The notes beneath the pieces are model-generated. The model was given only the letters and a program-made list of their open reading frames with translations. It was not told where the DNA came from and searched no databases. A stretch of DNA of 64,000 nucleotides from Actinomadura xylanilytica (GTDB taxonomy: Bacteria > Actinomycetota > Actinomycetes > Streptosporangiales > Streptosporangiaceae), in NCBI RefSeq assembly GCF_030283145.1, contig NZ_JASNWE010000001.1, forward strand, positions 2,336,868-2,400,867, read 5' to 3'. Both the position numbers and the translations under genes were made by a program. Position 1 is the first letter of the stretch, and every line of letters begins with the position of its first letter. This document shows positions 44,667 to 54,440 of this stretch, in pieces.

Positions 44667-46874
44667 GTGGAGCAACAGCTGGAGGGCCTGCGCGCACCCG
44701 GCGGGCGTTGGCGTCCCATCGCCGCGGGGCCGTTCGCCCTCCTGGCGGTCGCGCTGGCGCTGGTGCCGATCCGTCCGGTCTGGCTCTGGGCGGCGCTGAT
44801 CGCGGCGGTGGCCCTGGCCCCCTGGCTGCTGGGCGCGGCCCCCGAGATCCACGGCCGGCGCCCCCGGCCCTACTGGCGGCTGTCCGACCAGGGGCTCGAA
44901 CGGGTCGGTTCCGGCGGGACGAGCCTCGTCCGGTACGAGCGGTCCCGGATCGAGGGGCTGGCGATCACCAGTGGCGACGGCGCGCTGACGGTGTTCCACC
45001 GGTTCGGCCGCACGTCGGCGGGCGGGCTGACGGCGATGGGCCTGGAGCCGCTGGCGCTGTTCGTGACGGCCCGGCGCCTCGGCATCCCGGTGCACGTCCT
45101 CGACGGCGACAGCGCCGACCTGCTCGATCCCGCGGTGGACGAGGCGCTGCGCGCCCCCGGCCTCGACGACACCCCCGGCGCCGGCCGCCTCCCCCGCGAC
45201 CACACCGCCGAGCAGCGGCTGCTCGACCAGGAGGCCGAGCTCCTCTCCGCCGCGCACGAGCCGCCGCGCGAGCCGCGCTCCCTCCTCACCGCCGGCACCG
45301 CGGAGCGATCGCCCGCCGGCGGCGCCGGCCTCGACGCGGCGGTGCGGCTGCGGACCCCGGCGCCGCTGCCCAGCCGCCGCCGCATCGCGACGCTCGGCAC
45401 CCTCACCGGCCTGCTCGGCGCCGTCATGGTCGTGCGCGTCGCGATCGAGGGCACCGTCGGCTTCGGCGCCCGGCTCGCGGCCGGCTGCTGGGCGCTGGCC
45501 GCGATCACCGGCGTGCTCGCGGCCCGCCGGCGGATGCTGCGCACCGCCCGGGTGGACTGGACGATCACCGCCCGGCGGCTGCGGGTGCGGGGCCGTGCCG
45601 GGCGGCGCGGCCTCCAGGAGCTCCCGGCGACGCGCGTCGCCGCGCTCGTGGTCGGTCCCGGGCTCGGCACCGATCCGCTGACCGGCGAGCCGCAGCGGGC
45701 CGATCCGGCGGTGCTGGCCTTCGACCACCGGCTGGCGCTGATCGCCCGGCTGCCCGCGCACGGGCTGGACGCCTTCCAGCTCACGCACGCCCTCGACGAC
45801 CACGGCTACCGGGTGATCACCCCGTCGGCGCGGGTGCCGCGCCCGCCCGAGTACGGCCTGGAGGGGCTGCCCGAGATCTTCGCGCAGGTGCCGGGCGGGC
45901 GGCTGGTGGTCGCCGAGGGCGGCCTCGGCTGGGCCGACGCCGCGGGCGACGTGGTGCTGCGCATGCCCGAGGACCGGATCGGCGGGATCGAGCTGCTGAC
46001 CATCGCCGGGCACGCCTGGGTCCGGCTCTACGACTCCGACGGCGACGAGTTCTTCGCCGCGCCGCTGTCGACCCTGCGGATCTCCCGCACCGACCTGCGC
46101 GAGACCGCCCTCAGGGCCGGGCTCCCGGTCACCGACGCCGAGTACGACGCCTACCTCAGCGCCGCGTTCCACGCGGCCGTCTCCACCCTGTCGGCGACCG
46201 CCGCCGAGCCCGCTGTGGAGGCCGAGCCCGCCGCCGCGGCGGCCGTGGGGGCGCAGTCCGGCCCGTCCGAGACCGGCCCGACCGAGACCGGCTCGGGCGC
46301 GGGCGCGGGTGCGGGGGCGGGCGCCGCCGGGACCGGGGAGGCCGCCGGCCCCCGTCCCGTGCCCGGCATCGCCGCGCCCCCCGGGCCGGTCACCGCGCCC
46401 GGCGTGCAGCTCGACGCGACCCGGCGGTCCCGGCTCGGGACGTACGGGATGAGCCTGCTGCTGTGCGAGGCGGTCGCGCTGGTCGGCGCGATCTGGCTCG
46501 GTCCCGACCTCGGCGGGTTCGCCGCGACGGCGGTCTGGTCGCTGCCGGCCGGGCTGCTGATCGGGCTCGGCGGCTACTGGCTGTACGACCGCAACCGCGC
46601 CCAGCTCCGGGTGTCCCCGGCCGGGCTCGCGGTGATCACCCGCCGCGGCCGGGTCGAATGGGACCTGGCCCGCGACCGGGTCGGCGGCGTCGGCATCGAC
46701 GAGTCGAACGAGCGGATGCCGCGGCTGGTGGTCTGGGGACCGTCCGGCCGAGTGCTGCGGCAGGTCTCGTTCCCTCCCGACCTCGATGAGCTGCGCCGCG
46801 CCTGCGAGCGCTTCGGGCTCCCCTGGGGCCCGCCCGACGCCGATCGTCCCGCTCCCCCGCCGCCCGAGCTCTGA
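44667..46874 (+). CDS. large membrane protein with repeated PH-like domains
   Basis: A 735-residue protein of unknown family. Two-segment membrane hairpins occur near 20-55, 245-285 and 595-640; each is followed by a strand-rich module beginning YWRLSDQGLERV, RVDWTITARRLRVR or LRVSPAGLAVITRRGRVEWDL, the pattern of bacterial PH-like (bPH2/YdbT) domains. The segment between about 520 and 580 is Ala/Glu/Gly-rich. GTG 44667 has GAGAGG 9 nt upstream; GTG 44598 and ATG 44658 are alternatives. A membrane-surface scaffold is inferred. It follows the propeller gene by about 110 nt. Confidence 0.7.
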   Translation: MEQQLEGLRAPGGRWRPIAAGPFALLAVALALVPIRPVWLWAALIAAVALAPWLLGAAPEIHGRRPRPYWRLSDQGLERVGSGGTSLVRYERSRIEGLAITSGDGALTVFHRFGRTSAGGLTAMGLEPLALFVTARRLGIPVHVLDGDSADLLDPAVDEALRAPGLDDTPGAGRLPRDHTAEQRLLDQEAELLSAAHEPPREPRSLLTAGTAERSPAGGAGLDAAVRLRTPAPLPSRRRIATLGTLTGLLGAVMVVRVAIEGTVGFGARLAAGCWALAAITGVLAARRRMLRTARVDWTITARRLRVRGRAGRRGLQELPATRVAALVVGPGLGTDPLTGEPQRADPAVLAFDHRLALIARLPAHGLDAFQLTHALDDHGYRVITPSARVPRPPEYGLEGLPEIFAQVPGGRLVVAEGGLGWADAAGDVVLRMPEDRIGGIELLTIAGHAWVRLYDSDGDEFFAAPLSTLRISRTDLRETALRAGLPVTDAEYDAYLSAAFHAAVSTLSATAAEPAVEAEPAAAAAVGAQSGPSETGPTETGSGAGAGAGAGAAGTGEAAGPRPVPGIAAPPGPVTAPGVQLDATRRSRLGTYGMSLLLCEAVALVGAIWLGPDLGGFAATAVWSLPAGLLIGLGGYWLYDRNRAQLRVSPAGLAVITRRGRVEWDLARDRVGGVGIDESNERMPRLVVWGPSGRVLRQVSFPPDLDELRRACERFGLPWGPPDADRPAPPPPEL

Positions 46875-46916
46875 CCCGCGCCGGGCCAGGCCCTCGAAGG
46901 GGACCAGGGGCTGGGG

Positions 46917-47480
46917 TCAGCGCAGTGACCAGGTCTTCATGGACTCGTACTCCACCTGGCCGTGCAGCTTGCCCGGGGGGTGGCTGCGCATCAGGTGGAC
47001 GGCGTCGGCGGTCCACGCGGTGCCCGCGAACGTCGACAGCCCCTCCATCACCGGCCGCACGTCCGCGGGCTGCCGGGAGCGGGCGAGCGTGAGGTGCGGC
47101 CGGAAGGACGGGTGCTTGTCGGGGAGCGTGCCGGCGCGCCGTCCGGCGGCGGACGTCGAGGCGGCCAGCCCGGCCAGCCCGCGCCGGTCGCCGTAGAGGC
47201 CCGTCCACAGCACCCGCGCGTGCGCGCCGTTGCCGGGGAAGGCGCCCGCGCCCGCGAGGGACAGCGACAGCCGGCCGTGCCGGGCGACGGCACGTTCCAA
47301 CCGGGGCAGCAGACGGTCGAGGGTGCGGTCGTCGACCGCGCCGAGGAAGCTCAGCGTGACGTGGATCAGCTCCCGCCGGATCCACGCGAGTTCGGGCCCC
47401 TCCGCCTTGAGGGGCGCGACGGCCTCCTCGACCTCGTCGAGGACGACCGGCGGCGGTACGAGCGCCACGAAGAGTCTCAT
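46917..47480 (-). CDS. thpR: RNA 2',3'-cyclic phosphodiesterase
   Basis: 2H-phosphoesterase of 187 residues that opens 2',3'-cyclic phosphates on RNA. Both catalytic H-x-T-x motifs are present: HVTL near residue 40 and HLTL near 128. It starts MRLFVALVPP and has WIRRELIHVTLSFLG typical of the LigT/ThpR family. Cytoplasmic; stands alone on the minus strand, convergent with the PH-like gene. Confidence 0.92.
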   Translation of the reverse strand: MRLFVALVPPPVVLDEVEEAVAPLKAEGPELAWIRRELIHVTLSFLGAVDDRTLDRLLPRLERAVARHGRLSLSLAGAGAFPGNGAHARVLWTGLYGDRRGLAGLAASTSAAGRRAGTLPDKHPSFRPHLTLARSRQPADVRPVMEGLSTFAGTAWTADAVHLMRSHPPGKLHGQVEYESMKTWSLR

Positions 47481-47593
47481 GGACAGATCCGGAGAGCCAC
47501 CCGATCAGCTTTTCAGCCGGTACCGCACGTTGTCACGTGCACGGAGCCGAACATTGCCGTGCACCCGGCCGCCCCGTCGCCCTCACCTGCGCG

Positions 47594-48958
47594 TCACGCC
47601 TTCGCCAGGCGGCGGCGCGGGTGCAGCACCCGGGCGAGCGCCGGACGGACCGTTCCACGTGGCGCCGCCACCAGACCGACCACCAGCGTGACCATGACCG
47701 CGATCGCGCCGCCGAGCACGATGCTCAGCCGCGGTCCGAACTGCTCGGCCATCCAGCCGACGGTGGGCGCGCCCAGCGGGTTGGTCCCCAGGAACACGAA
47801 CATGTAGAGCCCCATCACCCGGCCGCGCATCTCGGGCGCCACGCCGAGCTGCATCGTCGCGTTCGCCGCCGTCGTGAACGTCATCAGCGCGATCCCGGTC
47901 GGGACCAGCAGCACCAGGAACGACCAGTACGTCGGCATCAGCCCGGTGCCGACCTCCAGCACGCCGAACAGCAGCGCCGCGACCAGCAGCAGCCGCAGCC
48001 GCGGCCGGGTCGCGCGGCGCGCGGCCATCAGCGCGCCGGTGAGCGCGCCCACCGCGAGCATGCTCGACGCCAGCCCGAACGAGGACGCGCCGGTGTGGAA
48101 GACCTCCCGGGCGACGAGCGCGGTGGTCATCTGGAAGTTCATCCCGAACGTGGCGACGAAGCCGACCAGGACCAGCACCAGGATCAGGTCGGGCCGCCCG
48201 CGCACGTAGTGCAGCCCCTCGCGGAGCTGCCCCTTGGCGCGCTTGACCGGCTCGGCCACGTGCAGCTCGCTCTGCCGCATCGCGTACAGGCCGAACAGCA
48301 CGGCGCCGAACGACGCCGCGTTCACCAGGAACACCGGCCCGCTGCCGAGCACCGCGATCAGCACCCCGGCCACGGCCGGGCCGAGCAGCCGGGCGCCGTT
48401 GAACGTGGCGCTGTTGAGCGCGATGGCGTTCGGCAGGTCCCGCTTGCCGACCATCTCCACCACGAACGACTGCCGGGTGGGGTTGTCGACGACGGTGGCG
48501 AGCCCGAGGCCGAAGGCCAGGATGTACACGTGCCAGACCTGCGCGCTGCCGGTGATGGCCAGGACGCCGAGGATCAGCGCGAGCGCGCCCATCGCCACCT
48601 GGGTGATCATCAGGACCCGGCGCTTGGGGTAGCGGTCGGCGATGACCCCGCCCCAGAGTCCGAAGAGCAGGAGCGGCAGGAACTGGAGGCCGGTCGTGAT
48701 TCCGAGCGCCGTCCCGCTGCCGTGCGCCAGTTCGAGGACGAGCCAGTCCTGGGCGACGCGCTGCATCCAGGTGCCGGTGTTGGAGACGACCTGGCCCGCC
48801 GCGAAGAGCCGGTAGTTGCGGACCCGCAGCGAGCGGAACATCCCGCCGGCGCGAGCCTCCTCGGGTTCCTCGGGTTCCGCGGGTCTCTCCGGTCCCTCGG
48901 GTCCTCCGGATCCCTCGAGCACTCCGGATTCCTCGGGCCGCCTGGGCCGTCCGGCCAC
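47594..48958 (-). CDS. MFS transporter, EntS-like
   Basis: A 454-residue twelve-segment transporter: LRVRNYRLFAAGQVVSNTGTWMQRVAQDWLVLEL, GGVIADRYPKRRVLM, VDNPTRQSFVVEMVG and LNSATFNGARLLGPAVAG are typical of small-molecule exporters near multidrug type. The first ~38 residues are Glu/Pro-rich. Start is uncertain: GTG 48958 follows GAGGAG; GTG 48922 and ATG 48841 are possible. It lies 113 nt behind a MarR gene on the same strand, which probably controls it. Confidence 0.88.
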   Translation of the reverse strand: MAGRPRRPEESGVLEGSGGPEGPERPAEPEEPEEARAGGMFRSLRVRNYRLFAAGQVVSNTGTWMQRVAQDWLVLELAHGSGTALGITTGLQFLPLLLFGLWGGVIADRYPKRRVLMITQVAMGALALILGVLAITGSAQVWHVYILAFGLGLATVVDNPTRQSFVVEMVGKRDLPNAIALNSATFNGARLLGPAVAGVLIAVLGSGPVFLVNAASFGAVLFGLYAMRQSELHVAEPVKRAKGQLREGLHYVRGRPDLILVLVLVGFVATFGMNFQMTTALVAREVFHTGASSFGLASSMLAVGALTGALMAARRATRPRLRLLLVAALLFGVLEVGTGLMPTYWSFLVLLVPTGIALMTFTTAANATMQLGVAPEMRGRVMGLYMFVFLGTNPLGAPTVGWMAEQFGPRLSIVLGGAIAVMVTLVVGLVAAPRGTVRPALARVLHPRRRLAKA

Positions 48959-49071
48959 CCCGTCGGTCTCCTCGGCGGCGACGATGGCCTCGGCCTCCTC
49001 GACGAGGAGGCCGGCGCTCTCGCCTGTCCCGCCCGGCGCCGCGGCTCCGGGCAGGGGGGAGCCGGAGAGGG

Positions 49072-49539
49072 TCAGGACCTGCTGAGCTTGTCGAGGATCG
49101 GTGCCGCCTTGCGCAGGATCTCCCGCTCGTCGGCGGTCAGCTCCCCGAGCCGCCGGGACAGCCACGCCTCCTTGCGGCGGCGCTCCTCCTTCAGCAGGGA
49201 GCGTCCCTCCTCCGTCGCGCTCAACACCACCTGGCGGCCGTCGGTCGGGTGCGGGCTGCGCACCACCAGCGCCCGTTCCTCCAGGAAGGCGATCACCCGG
49301 GTCATCGAGGGCGGCTGCACCTTCTCGTGGTCGGCCAGCTCGCGCGGCGTCATCGAGCCGTTCCGCTCGATGGCGGCGAGCGCGGCGAACTGGGTGAGGG
49401 AGAGCGGGCCCGCGGATCCGCCGTCCGCCGCGGTCCTCAGGGTGCGCAGGCGGCGCGACAGCCGGGCGATCGAGATGCGCAGCTCCTCGGCCAGCCCCGG
49501 GGCCGGTGCCGCGCGGTTTCTGGTCGGTGGCGTTGTCAT
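49072..49539 (-). CDS. MarR-family transcriptional regulator
   Basis: A 155-residue winged-helix regulator: an N-terminal dimer helix (AEELRISIARLSRRL), LTQFAALAAIERNGSMTPRELADHEKVQPPSMTRVIAFLEERALVVR with the HTH, and the DGRQVVLSATEEGRSLL wing. It should repress itself and the MFS exporter downstream. ATG 49539; promoter in the divergent gap to 49759 with the imperfect dyad TTAGC-AAAA-GCAAT near the start. Confidence 0.9.
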   Translation of the reverse strand: MTTPPTRNRAAPAPGLAEELRISIARLSRRLRTLRTAADGGSAGPLSLTQFAALAAIERNGSMTPRELADHEKVQPPSMTRVIAFLEERALVVRSPHPTDGRQVVLSATEEGRSLLKEERRRKEAWLSRRLGELTADEREILRKAAPILDKLSRS

Positions 49540-49758
49540 TGTCGTTCGCAGAAGTCATTGCTTTTGCTAACGATACGTCGGCGGAACCTATTCCGCCAGA
49601 TCGCCGGCGCGGGCAGTCCGGTCCGATCCGGGCACGGCGGCCCGGCGCGGCGTGGACGACTTCACCCTCCGATCGCTGGTTGGTCTGCCTCCATGGTCCC
49701 ATGACCGCCCGCTGACATGCGAAGCCGCGATCACGGGGGCGCCGCGTAATCTGGGCGC

Positions 49759-50028
49759 ATGACCCGAGCGCGCCGCCCCGATCCACCGCCGATGCGGACC
49801 AACGACGTGCGAATCGCCATGGCCGGGACGGCCGCGTGGGCGGCGGCGCTGATCGTCATGCTGATCATCGGGCTGCCCGAGAGCGACCGCTGGTGGCTGT
49901 GGACGTGCGCCGCGGGCATCGTGATCGGGCTGTTCGCCGTCTGGTACATCCCCAGGTTGCAGGCCGGACGGGCCCGCCAGGAGGCCGACCGCGCCGCCGC
50001 CCGGAACACCGGTGGCGAGAGCGCCTGA
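49759..50028 (+). CDS. DUF2530 membrane protein
   Basis: An 89-residue protein with two membrane segments (about 20-38 and 48-66) and a cytoplasmic Arg/Ala tail. It shows the family pattern: (L/M)RTNDVRIAMAGTAAWAAALI, LPESDRWWLWTCAAGIVIGLFAVWYI. Function unknown, common in actinobacteria. ATG 49759 lacks a strong Shine-Dalgarno. Confidence 0.88.
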   Translation: MTRARRPDPPPMRTNDVRIAMAGTAAWAAALIVMLIIGLPESDRWWLWTCAAGIVIGLFAVWYIPRLQAGRARQEADRAAARNTGGESA

Positions 50029-50062
50029 CCCGGGCCTGACGGGGCTTGACCGGGCCTGACCC
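50025..50062 (+). repeat. four tandem repeats spanning the DUF2530 stop
   Basis: The stop TGA (50026-50028) sits in CTGACCCGGG; similar units (CTGACGGGG, TTGACCGGG, CTGACCCGG) follow with TGA at 50037, 50047 and 50057, a period of 10-11 nt. Confidence 0.75.
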
Positions 50063-50091
50063 GGTCCGGGCGCTCGCGGCGGCGCCGTGGG

Positions 50092-53000
50092 TCATGGGGT
50101 CAGGTCGGCCTCGGCGAGCAGCACCGGCAGCGCGTCCGGGTCGCGGAGCACGGCCTCGACCAGCAGCCGCTCGGACCACCGGCCGGCCGACCACGCCAGC
50201 GCCCGCGCCAGCCCCGCGTGGCCGCTCGCGTGCACGGCGTCGGGCTCGCCCTGCTTCCCGGGCCCGCCCCACCACCAGGGCACCGGCTGCCCGTCCACGA
50301 TCAGCCGCTCGTGGGCGGTGTAGGTCTCGGGTGCGTCCGGCAACACGGCCCGCACCGCGTCCGGGACGGCCCGCTCCGCCCCCGCCGACTCCACCACGCC
50401 GGGGATCTCCTCCCCCGCGGCGGGCAGGTCAAGCAGCTCGGCCAGCCGCCCGTGCCGCCCGTACCCGGCGATGATCAGCGGCTGGCCGGGCAGCAGCGGC
50501 AGGACGTCCGGCCGGTCCAGGACCAGGGCGTCCGCGGCCTCGACGACCTCGACCTCGCCGTCCACCAGCGCCCGCACCCGCTCCGGCGGGTCGATCCGCG
50601 GGCCGGGCCCGCCGGTTTCGTCGAGAATCTCGGCCAGGACGGTCCACAGCCCGCCAAGCTGCGCGCGGGTCACCGTCCGGGCGGGGTCTGCGAGCCGGTC
50701 GAGGAGCTCCTGGACGCCGCCGGGCTCGTCGAGCAGGTCGGCCAGGGACGTCCGTACGCCCAGCGCCAGCAGCAGGCGCTCGTCGAGACCGTCCGGAGCA
50801 GCGTCGTAGAGCCCGCTCAGCAGATCGGCGCCGCCCGCGCCCTCAGGGTCGTCCGGTAGACGGAACTCCCCGGGGAGACGTCCGTCCAGTACCGGACGGG
50901 CCCGCAGCCACCACGCCGTGTAGGAGGGGACCACGGCCCGCCGTCCGTCGTGCAGCGCCACGTGCGCGGGTTCGGTGATCGCGGCCCGCCACGGCGGCCG
51001 GGCCAGCAGGCGCAGGGCCGCGCCCCAGTCCTCGACGAGCTCGAGGTCGCGCACGGCCTGGAACTCCGGCAGCAGCGGCGGGAGGTCCTGCTCGCCCAGC
51101 CGGGTCAGGACCTCGTCGGCCCAGCGGTCCTCGTCGTCGAGGTCGAACGCCTCGGCCTGGTCGGCGAGCCCCATCAGGTTGACGTCCTCGCCGCGCACCA
51201 GCGCGAAGCCGTCGAGCACGCCGGCGGCGGTGAGCGGGTCCGGGCCCCAGCGTTCGAGCAGGTCGCCGTCGACCACGCCGAACGGGGCGTCCCCGGCCAT
51301 CACCGCGCGCAGCGGGCTGCCCGGCAGCAGCAGCTCGCCGGCCGGATAGAGGTCGCCGTCGGCGCCCGGGAGCGCGAGCTCGGCCAGCCACGGCTCGTCG
51401 CCGGGGTCGATCCCGGCGGCGGCGACCAGGCCGAGGACGGCCTCGGCCACCTCGTCGGGGTCGTCGGCGTCGAACGAGCCCTCGGCCGCCGCCCGCACCG
51501 CCGGATCGGCGAGGACCGAGCGCGGCCCCGCCTCGACCGCGCCGAGCCGCAGCAGCAGCGGATGCGCGGCCTCGGGGTGGACGAAGCGCAGCCCGAGCAC
51601 GCCGAGCGCCGACGGATCGACGCCGTCGCCCGCGATGAGCAGCCCGCGCGGCCCCCGGACGACCCGTCCGCCGCGCGCGGCGCCGGCCCCTCCGCCCGGC
51701 CACCCTCCGCCCGGCCCCCAGGAGTCGGCTGCGGCGCTCGCGAGCGGAACCGGGAGGGCGCCCAGGGAATCGGTGGACGCGCCGTTCAGCGTCTCGTACA
51801 GGCCCCGCCACCATCGCGGCTCGCGGTCGAGGGCGGCGAGCTCGTCGATGACGTCGGCCATCTCCACCCGCCGGACGCCGAGCGCGGCCAGCGCCGGATG
51901 CCGGGCGGGCCAGTCGGGCGGCAGCAGCCCCGGCATCACGGCCCCGCCGTCCAGGGGCTCGCCGTCCAGGGGCTCGCCGGAACCGCCCTCTCCACTGCCG
52001 CCGCGCCCGCCGAGCAGCTCGATGAGCGCGGACGGGCCGTCGACGGCGACCGCGTCGCGGCCCCGGACCCGGCGCGGCCCCTCGAGATCGTCCTGCGGGT
52101 CCACGCCGGCGGCGGGCAGCAGCGGGGCCTCGGGCAGGCGGTCCAGGACGGCCCGCCGCAGCCGCGCGTCCAGCTCGCCGGCCCCCACCGGGCTGGGGAC
52201 CAGGTCCAGGAGCTTCGGGCTCGTCGGCTCGTCGAGCAGCAGCCGCTCGTACGCCTCGGCGGCGCGTTCGACCAGGTAGTCGGTGAGCGGGCCGGGCGCG
52301 ACATGGCGGCGGTCGGGCGCGAGCGGGAACGAGGCGATCAGCAGCGCGGGCAGGTCGAGCCGCTCGTCGCTCGGGGTCGGCGCGTGCACGACGCGCGGCA
52401 CGGCGGCCCCGGCGTCACGCGGGAGCGCCCAGCGCACCTGCCAGGCGGGACGGGCGCGTTCCTCCACGGGCCGGTCGGCGAGCAGCGCGGGCGGGATCGT
52501 GCCGTGCGCCTCGGCCGTCCGCCAGGGCTCGCCGTCGATGATCACCAGGCCGTCCGGGCCGCGCTCGGCGGTCAGCGCGCGCACCGTCCCGTCGATGTCG
52601 ATCTCGACGGACTCCAGGGCGGGCAGCGCGAGCATCAGCGCCGGCCCGAACGCGTCGAGCTGCCGCCGGACGAGATCCGCCGCCCCGGCGTCGCGCAGCG
52701 GCAGCCGGACGGCCGTGGCGAAGCCGGACGGGATCTCGGGCAGGCCGGGACCGTCCAGCGGGAACGGGAGGCGCAGCAGCGGCACCTGCCCCTCGCGACG
52801 GTCGAGCTCGGCGGCGAGCGCGGGCAGCCCGGCGATCAGCGCGCGGGCGCCCGCCGCCGACCACTCGACCCCGGCCGCGCCGGCCCCGCCGGTCGCGCCG
52901 TCCATGGTCGTCTCCGGCGCGCCGGCACCGGCCGTGACCGACGCGATCGCGGGACGGTCGCTGACCGCCACCACGGCGGCGAACCCCACACCGAAACGCC

Positions 53001-53397
53001 CGACCGCGCCGGCGTCGTCGCGCTTCGCCGAGGCGCGCAGCGTGGACAGCGCCTCCACCCCGGCGGCGTCGAGCGGCGCCCCGGTGTTGGCGGCCGTCAG
53101 CACCGCACCGGTAGGCGCCGCGTCCGTGGCCACCGCGTCCGTGGCCACCGCGCCGGCCGCCGTGCGCAGGGTCAGCCGGAGCCGTCCGGGCACCCCGGCC
53201 CGGGCGGCCGCGTCGGCGGCGTTCTGTGCCAGCTCGACGACGACGCGGTCGCGATAGCCGCCGAGGGCCTGGTCCTCCTCGGCGTTGGCGTCCTCGCGGA
53301 ACCGCGCGGGCGACTCGCCCCACGCCCGCAGCACCCGGTCGCGGAGGGCCCCGGTGCCGAACGGGTCGCCGCCCGGCGGCCCCGCCTGAGAGGTCAT
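50092..53397 (-). CDS. sacsin/Hsp90-like ATPase-domain protein
   Basis: An 1101-residue protein with a GHKL ATP-binding domain at the N-terminus (about 20-200): VVVELAQNAADAAARAG with the Mg-binding Asn, ATP-lid VGRFGVGFAAVVAV, and a downstream GxxG loop. The rest (about 300-1101) is Leu/Pro/Gly/Asp-rich without known domain and probably structural. This is the sacsin N-terminal-like group found across actinobacteria, often called an Hsp90 protein, next to DUF3027. A chaperone role is inferred, not shown. Ten nt separate it from DUF3027. Confidence 0.85.
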   Translation of the reverse strand: MTSQAGPPGGDPFGTGALRDRVLRAWGESPARFREDANAEEDQALGGYRDRVVVELAQNAADAAARAGVPGRLRLTLRTAAGAVATDAVATDAAPTGAVLTAANTGAPLDAAGVEALSTLRASAKRDDAGAVGRFGVGFAAVVAVSDRPAIASVTAGAGAPETTMDGATGGAGAAGVEWSAAGARALIAGLPALAAELDRREGQVPLLRLPFPLDGPGLPEIPSGFATAVRLPLRDAGAADLVRRQLDAFGPALMLALPALESVEIDIDGTVRALTAERGPDGLVIIDGEPWRTAEAHGTIPPALLADRPVEERARPAWQVRWALPRDAGAAVPRVVHAPTPSDERLDLPALLIASFPLAPDRRHVAPGPLTDYLVERAAEAYERLLLDEPTSPKLLDLVPSPVGAGELDARLRRAVLDRLPEAPLLPAAGVDPQDDLEGPRRVRGRDAVAVDGPSALIELLGGRGGSGEGGSGEPLDGEPLDGGAVMPGLLPPDWPARHPALAALGVRRVEMADVIDELAALDREPRWWRGLYETLNGASTDSLGALPVPLASAAADSWGPGGGWPGGGAGAARGGRVVRGPRGLLIAGDGVDPSALGVLGLRFVHPEAAHPLLLRLGAVEAGPRSVLADPAVRAAAEGSFDADDPDEVAEAVLGLVAAAGIDPGDEPWLAELALPGADGDLYPAGELLLPGSPLRAVMAGDAPFGVVDGDLLERWGPDPLTAAGVLDGFALVRGEDVNLMGLADQAEAFDLDDEDRWADEVLTRLGEQDLPPLLPEFQAVRDLELVEDWGAALRLLARPPWRAAITEPAHVALHDGRRAVVPSYTAWWLRARPVLDGRLPGEFRLPDDPEGAGGADLLSGLYDAAPDGLDERLLLALGVRTSLADLLDEPGGVQELLDRLADPARTVTRAQLGGLWTVLAEILDETGGPGPRIDPPERVRALVDGEVEVVEAADALVLDRPDVLPLLPGQPLIIAGYGRHGRLAELLDLPAAGEEIPGVVESAGAERAVPDAVRAVLPDAPETYTAHERLIVDGQPVPWWWGGPGKQGEPDAVHASGHAGLARALAWSAGRWSERLLVEAVLRDPDALPVLLAEADLTP

Positions 53398-53407
53398 CGC
53401 CGGGCGC

Positions 53408-54247
53408 TCAGCTGTGCCCGAGGGCCTCTTCGGCCTCGGAATCCGCCGGCGTGTCCTCGGGCACGACGTCATAGCCCAACTCGTCGATCACCGGCGGGTT
53501 GTGCTCGGACACCGGCGGCACGACGACCGCCTCGGAGTGCGCGCCGCACCCGTGGTCGGCCGACACCACCCGGCCGTCGTCGGGCGCGTACTCGTTGGCG
53601 CACACGCCGAACACCAGCCGCATCTCGCCCGCGAGCGGCACGTAGAACCCGCACGTCGAGCACTGCGCCGGCGCGGACGCGGCGATCGGCGCGCGCGGCC
53701 CCGCGGTCCCCTCGTACCAGCGCTCGGCGGCCTCGTCGCGGCCCTCCCGGGACAGCACCCGGACCCGGCCGAGGCCGAGCTCCCACTGGTTCTCGTGGTC
53801 GGTGGCGTCGTCGACCTGGGTGTAGCCGGGGGCCAGCCGGACGTCGTCGGGGGCGGTCGGCAGCAGGTCGCCGGGGCCGAGGTCGCCCGGCCGCAGCCGC
53901 TCCAGCCACGGCACCCACGGCGGCGCGAGCAGCGCGCCGTCGTCGGGCAGGAGGACGACCTCGTCGACCGTGACGTTCTTGGCCCGCGCGGCGCGGGTCA
54001 CCGTGACCGCCCACCGCCAGCCCCGGTAGGCGGGGTCGAGGCAGGCGAAGTCGTGCGTGACCACCCGGTCGCCCTCGCCCCGCAGGCCGAGGTGCTCGCC
54101 GACCCGCGTCGGCCAGGCCGTCTCCTCGGCGGCGTCCCTGGCCAGGTCGACGGCCTCCGCACAGGCGGCGTCGACGGCGGGAGTACGGGTTCGCCGCGTC
54201 GAGGCGGCGGCGGAACTCGCTGGGCTGGACTGACGGAGTGGGCTCAC
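53408..54247 (-). CDS. DUF3027 protein with zinc-like cysteines
   Basis: A 279-residue actinobacterial protein. Residues 30-130 hold the family block (DPAYRGWRWAVTVTRA, VDEVVLLPDDGALLAPPWVPWLERL). A second block, CSTCGFYVPLAGEMRLVFGVCANEYAPDDG and DHGCGAHSE, supplies four cysteines that suit zinc binding. GTG 54247 is followed by a Ser/Arg-rich tail. The cold-shock protein gene lies upstream and the sacsin-like ATPase downstream, 10 nt apart. Function unknown. Confidence 0.88.
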   Translation of the reverse strand: MSPLRQSSPASSAAASTRRTRTPAVDAACAEAVDLARDAAEETAWPTRVGEHLGLRGEGDRVVTHDFACLDPAYRGWRWAVTVTRAARAKNVTVDEVVLLPDDGALLAPPWVPWLERLRPGDLGPGDLLPTAPDDVRLAPGYTQVDDATDHENQWELGLGRVRVLSREGRDEAAERWYEGTAGPRAPIAASAPAQCSTCGFYVPLAGEMRLVFGVCANEYAPDDGRVVSADHGCGAHSEAVVVPPVSEHNPPVIDELGYDVVPEDTPADSEAEEALGHS

Positions 54248-54440
54248 GGCTCAATTCTCGCCCATGGAAGGACGTGGCCGGGCACCACACCTCCCTCAAC
54301 CGCCGTCAGGCCGCCGCTGACACGGGATCGGCGCAGGGGGACGGGCGTGGCGCACGGGAGGTGGGCCGGACGCGGATCAGAAAACGCACTCTCCGGTCGA
54401 GTCCCCGAAATCGGCCGTATCCGCGGCGGCCGCGCCAGGA

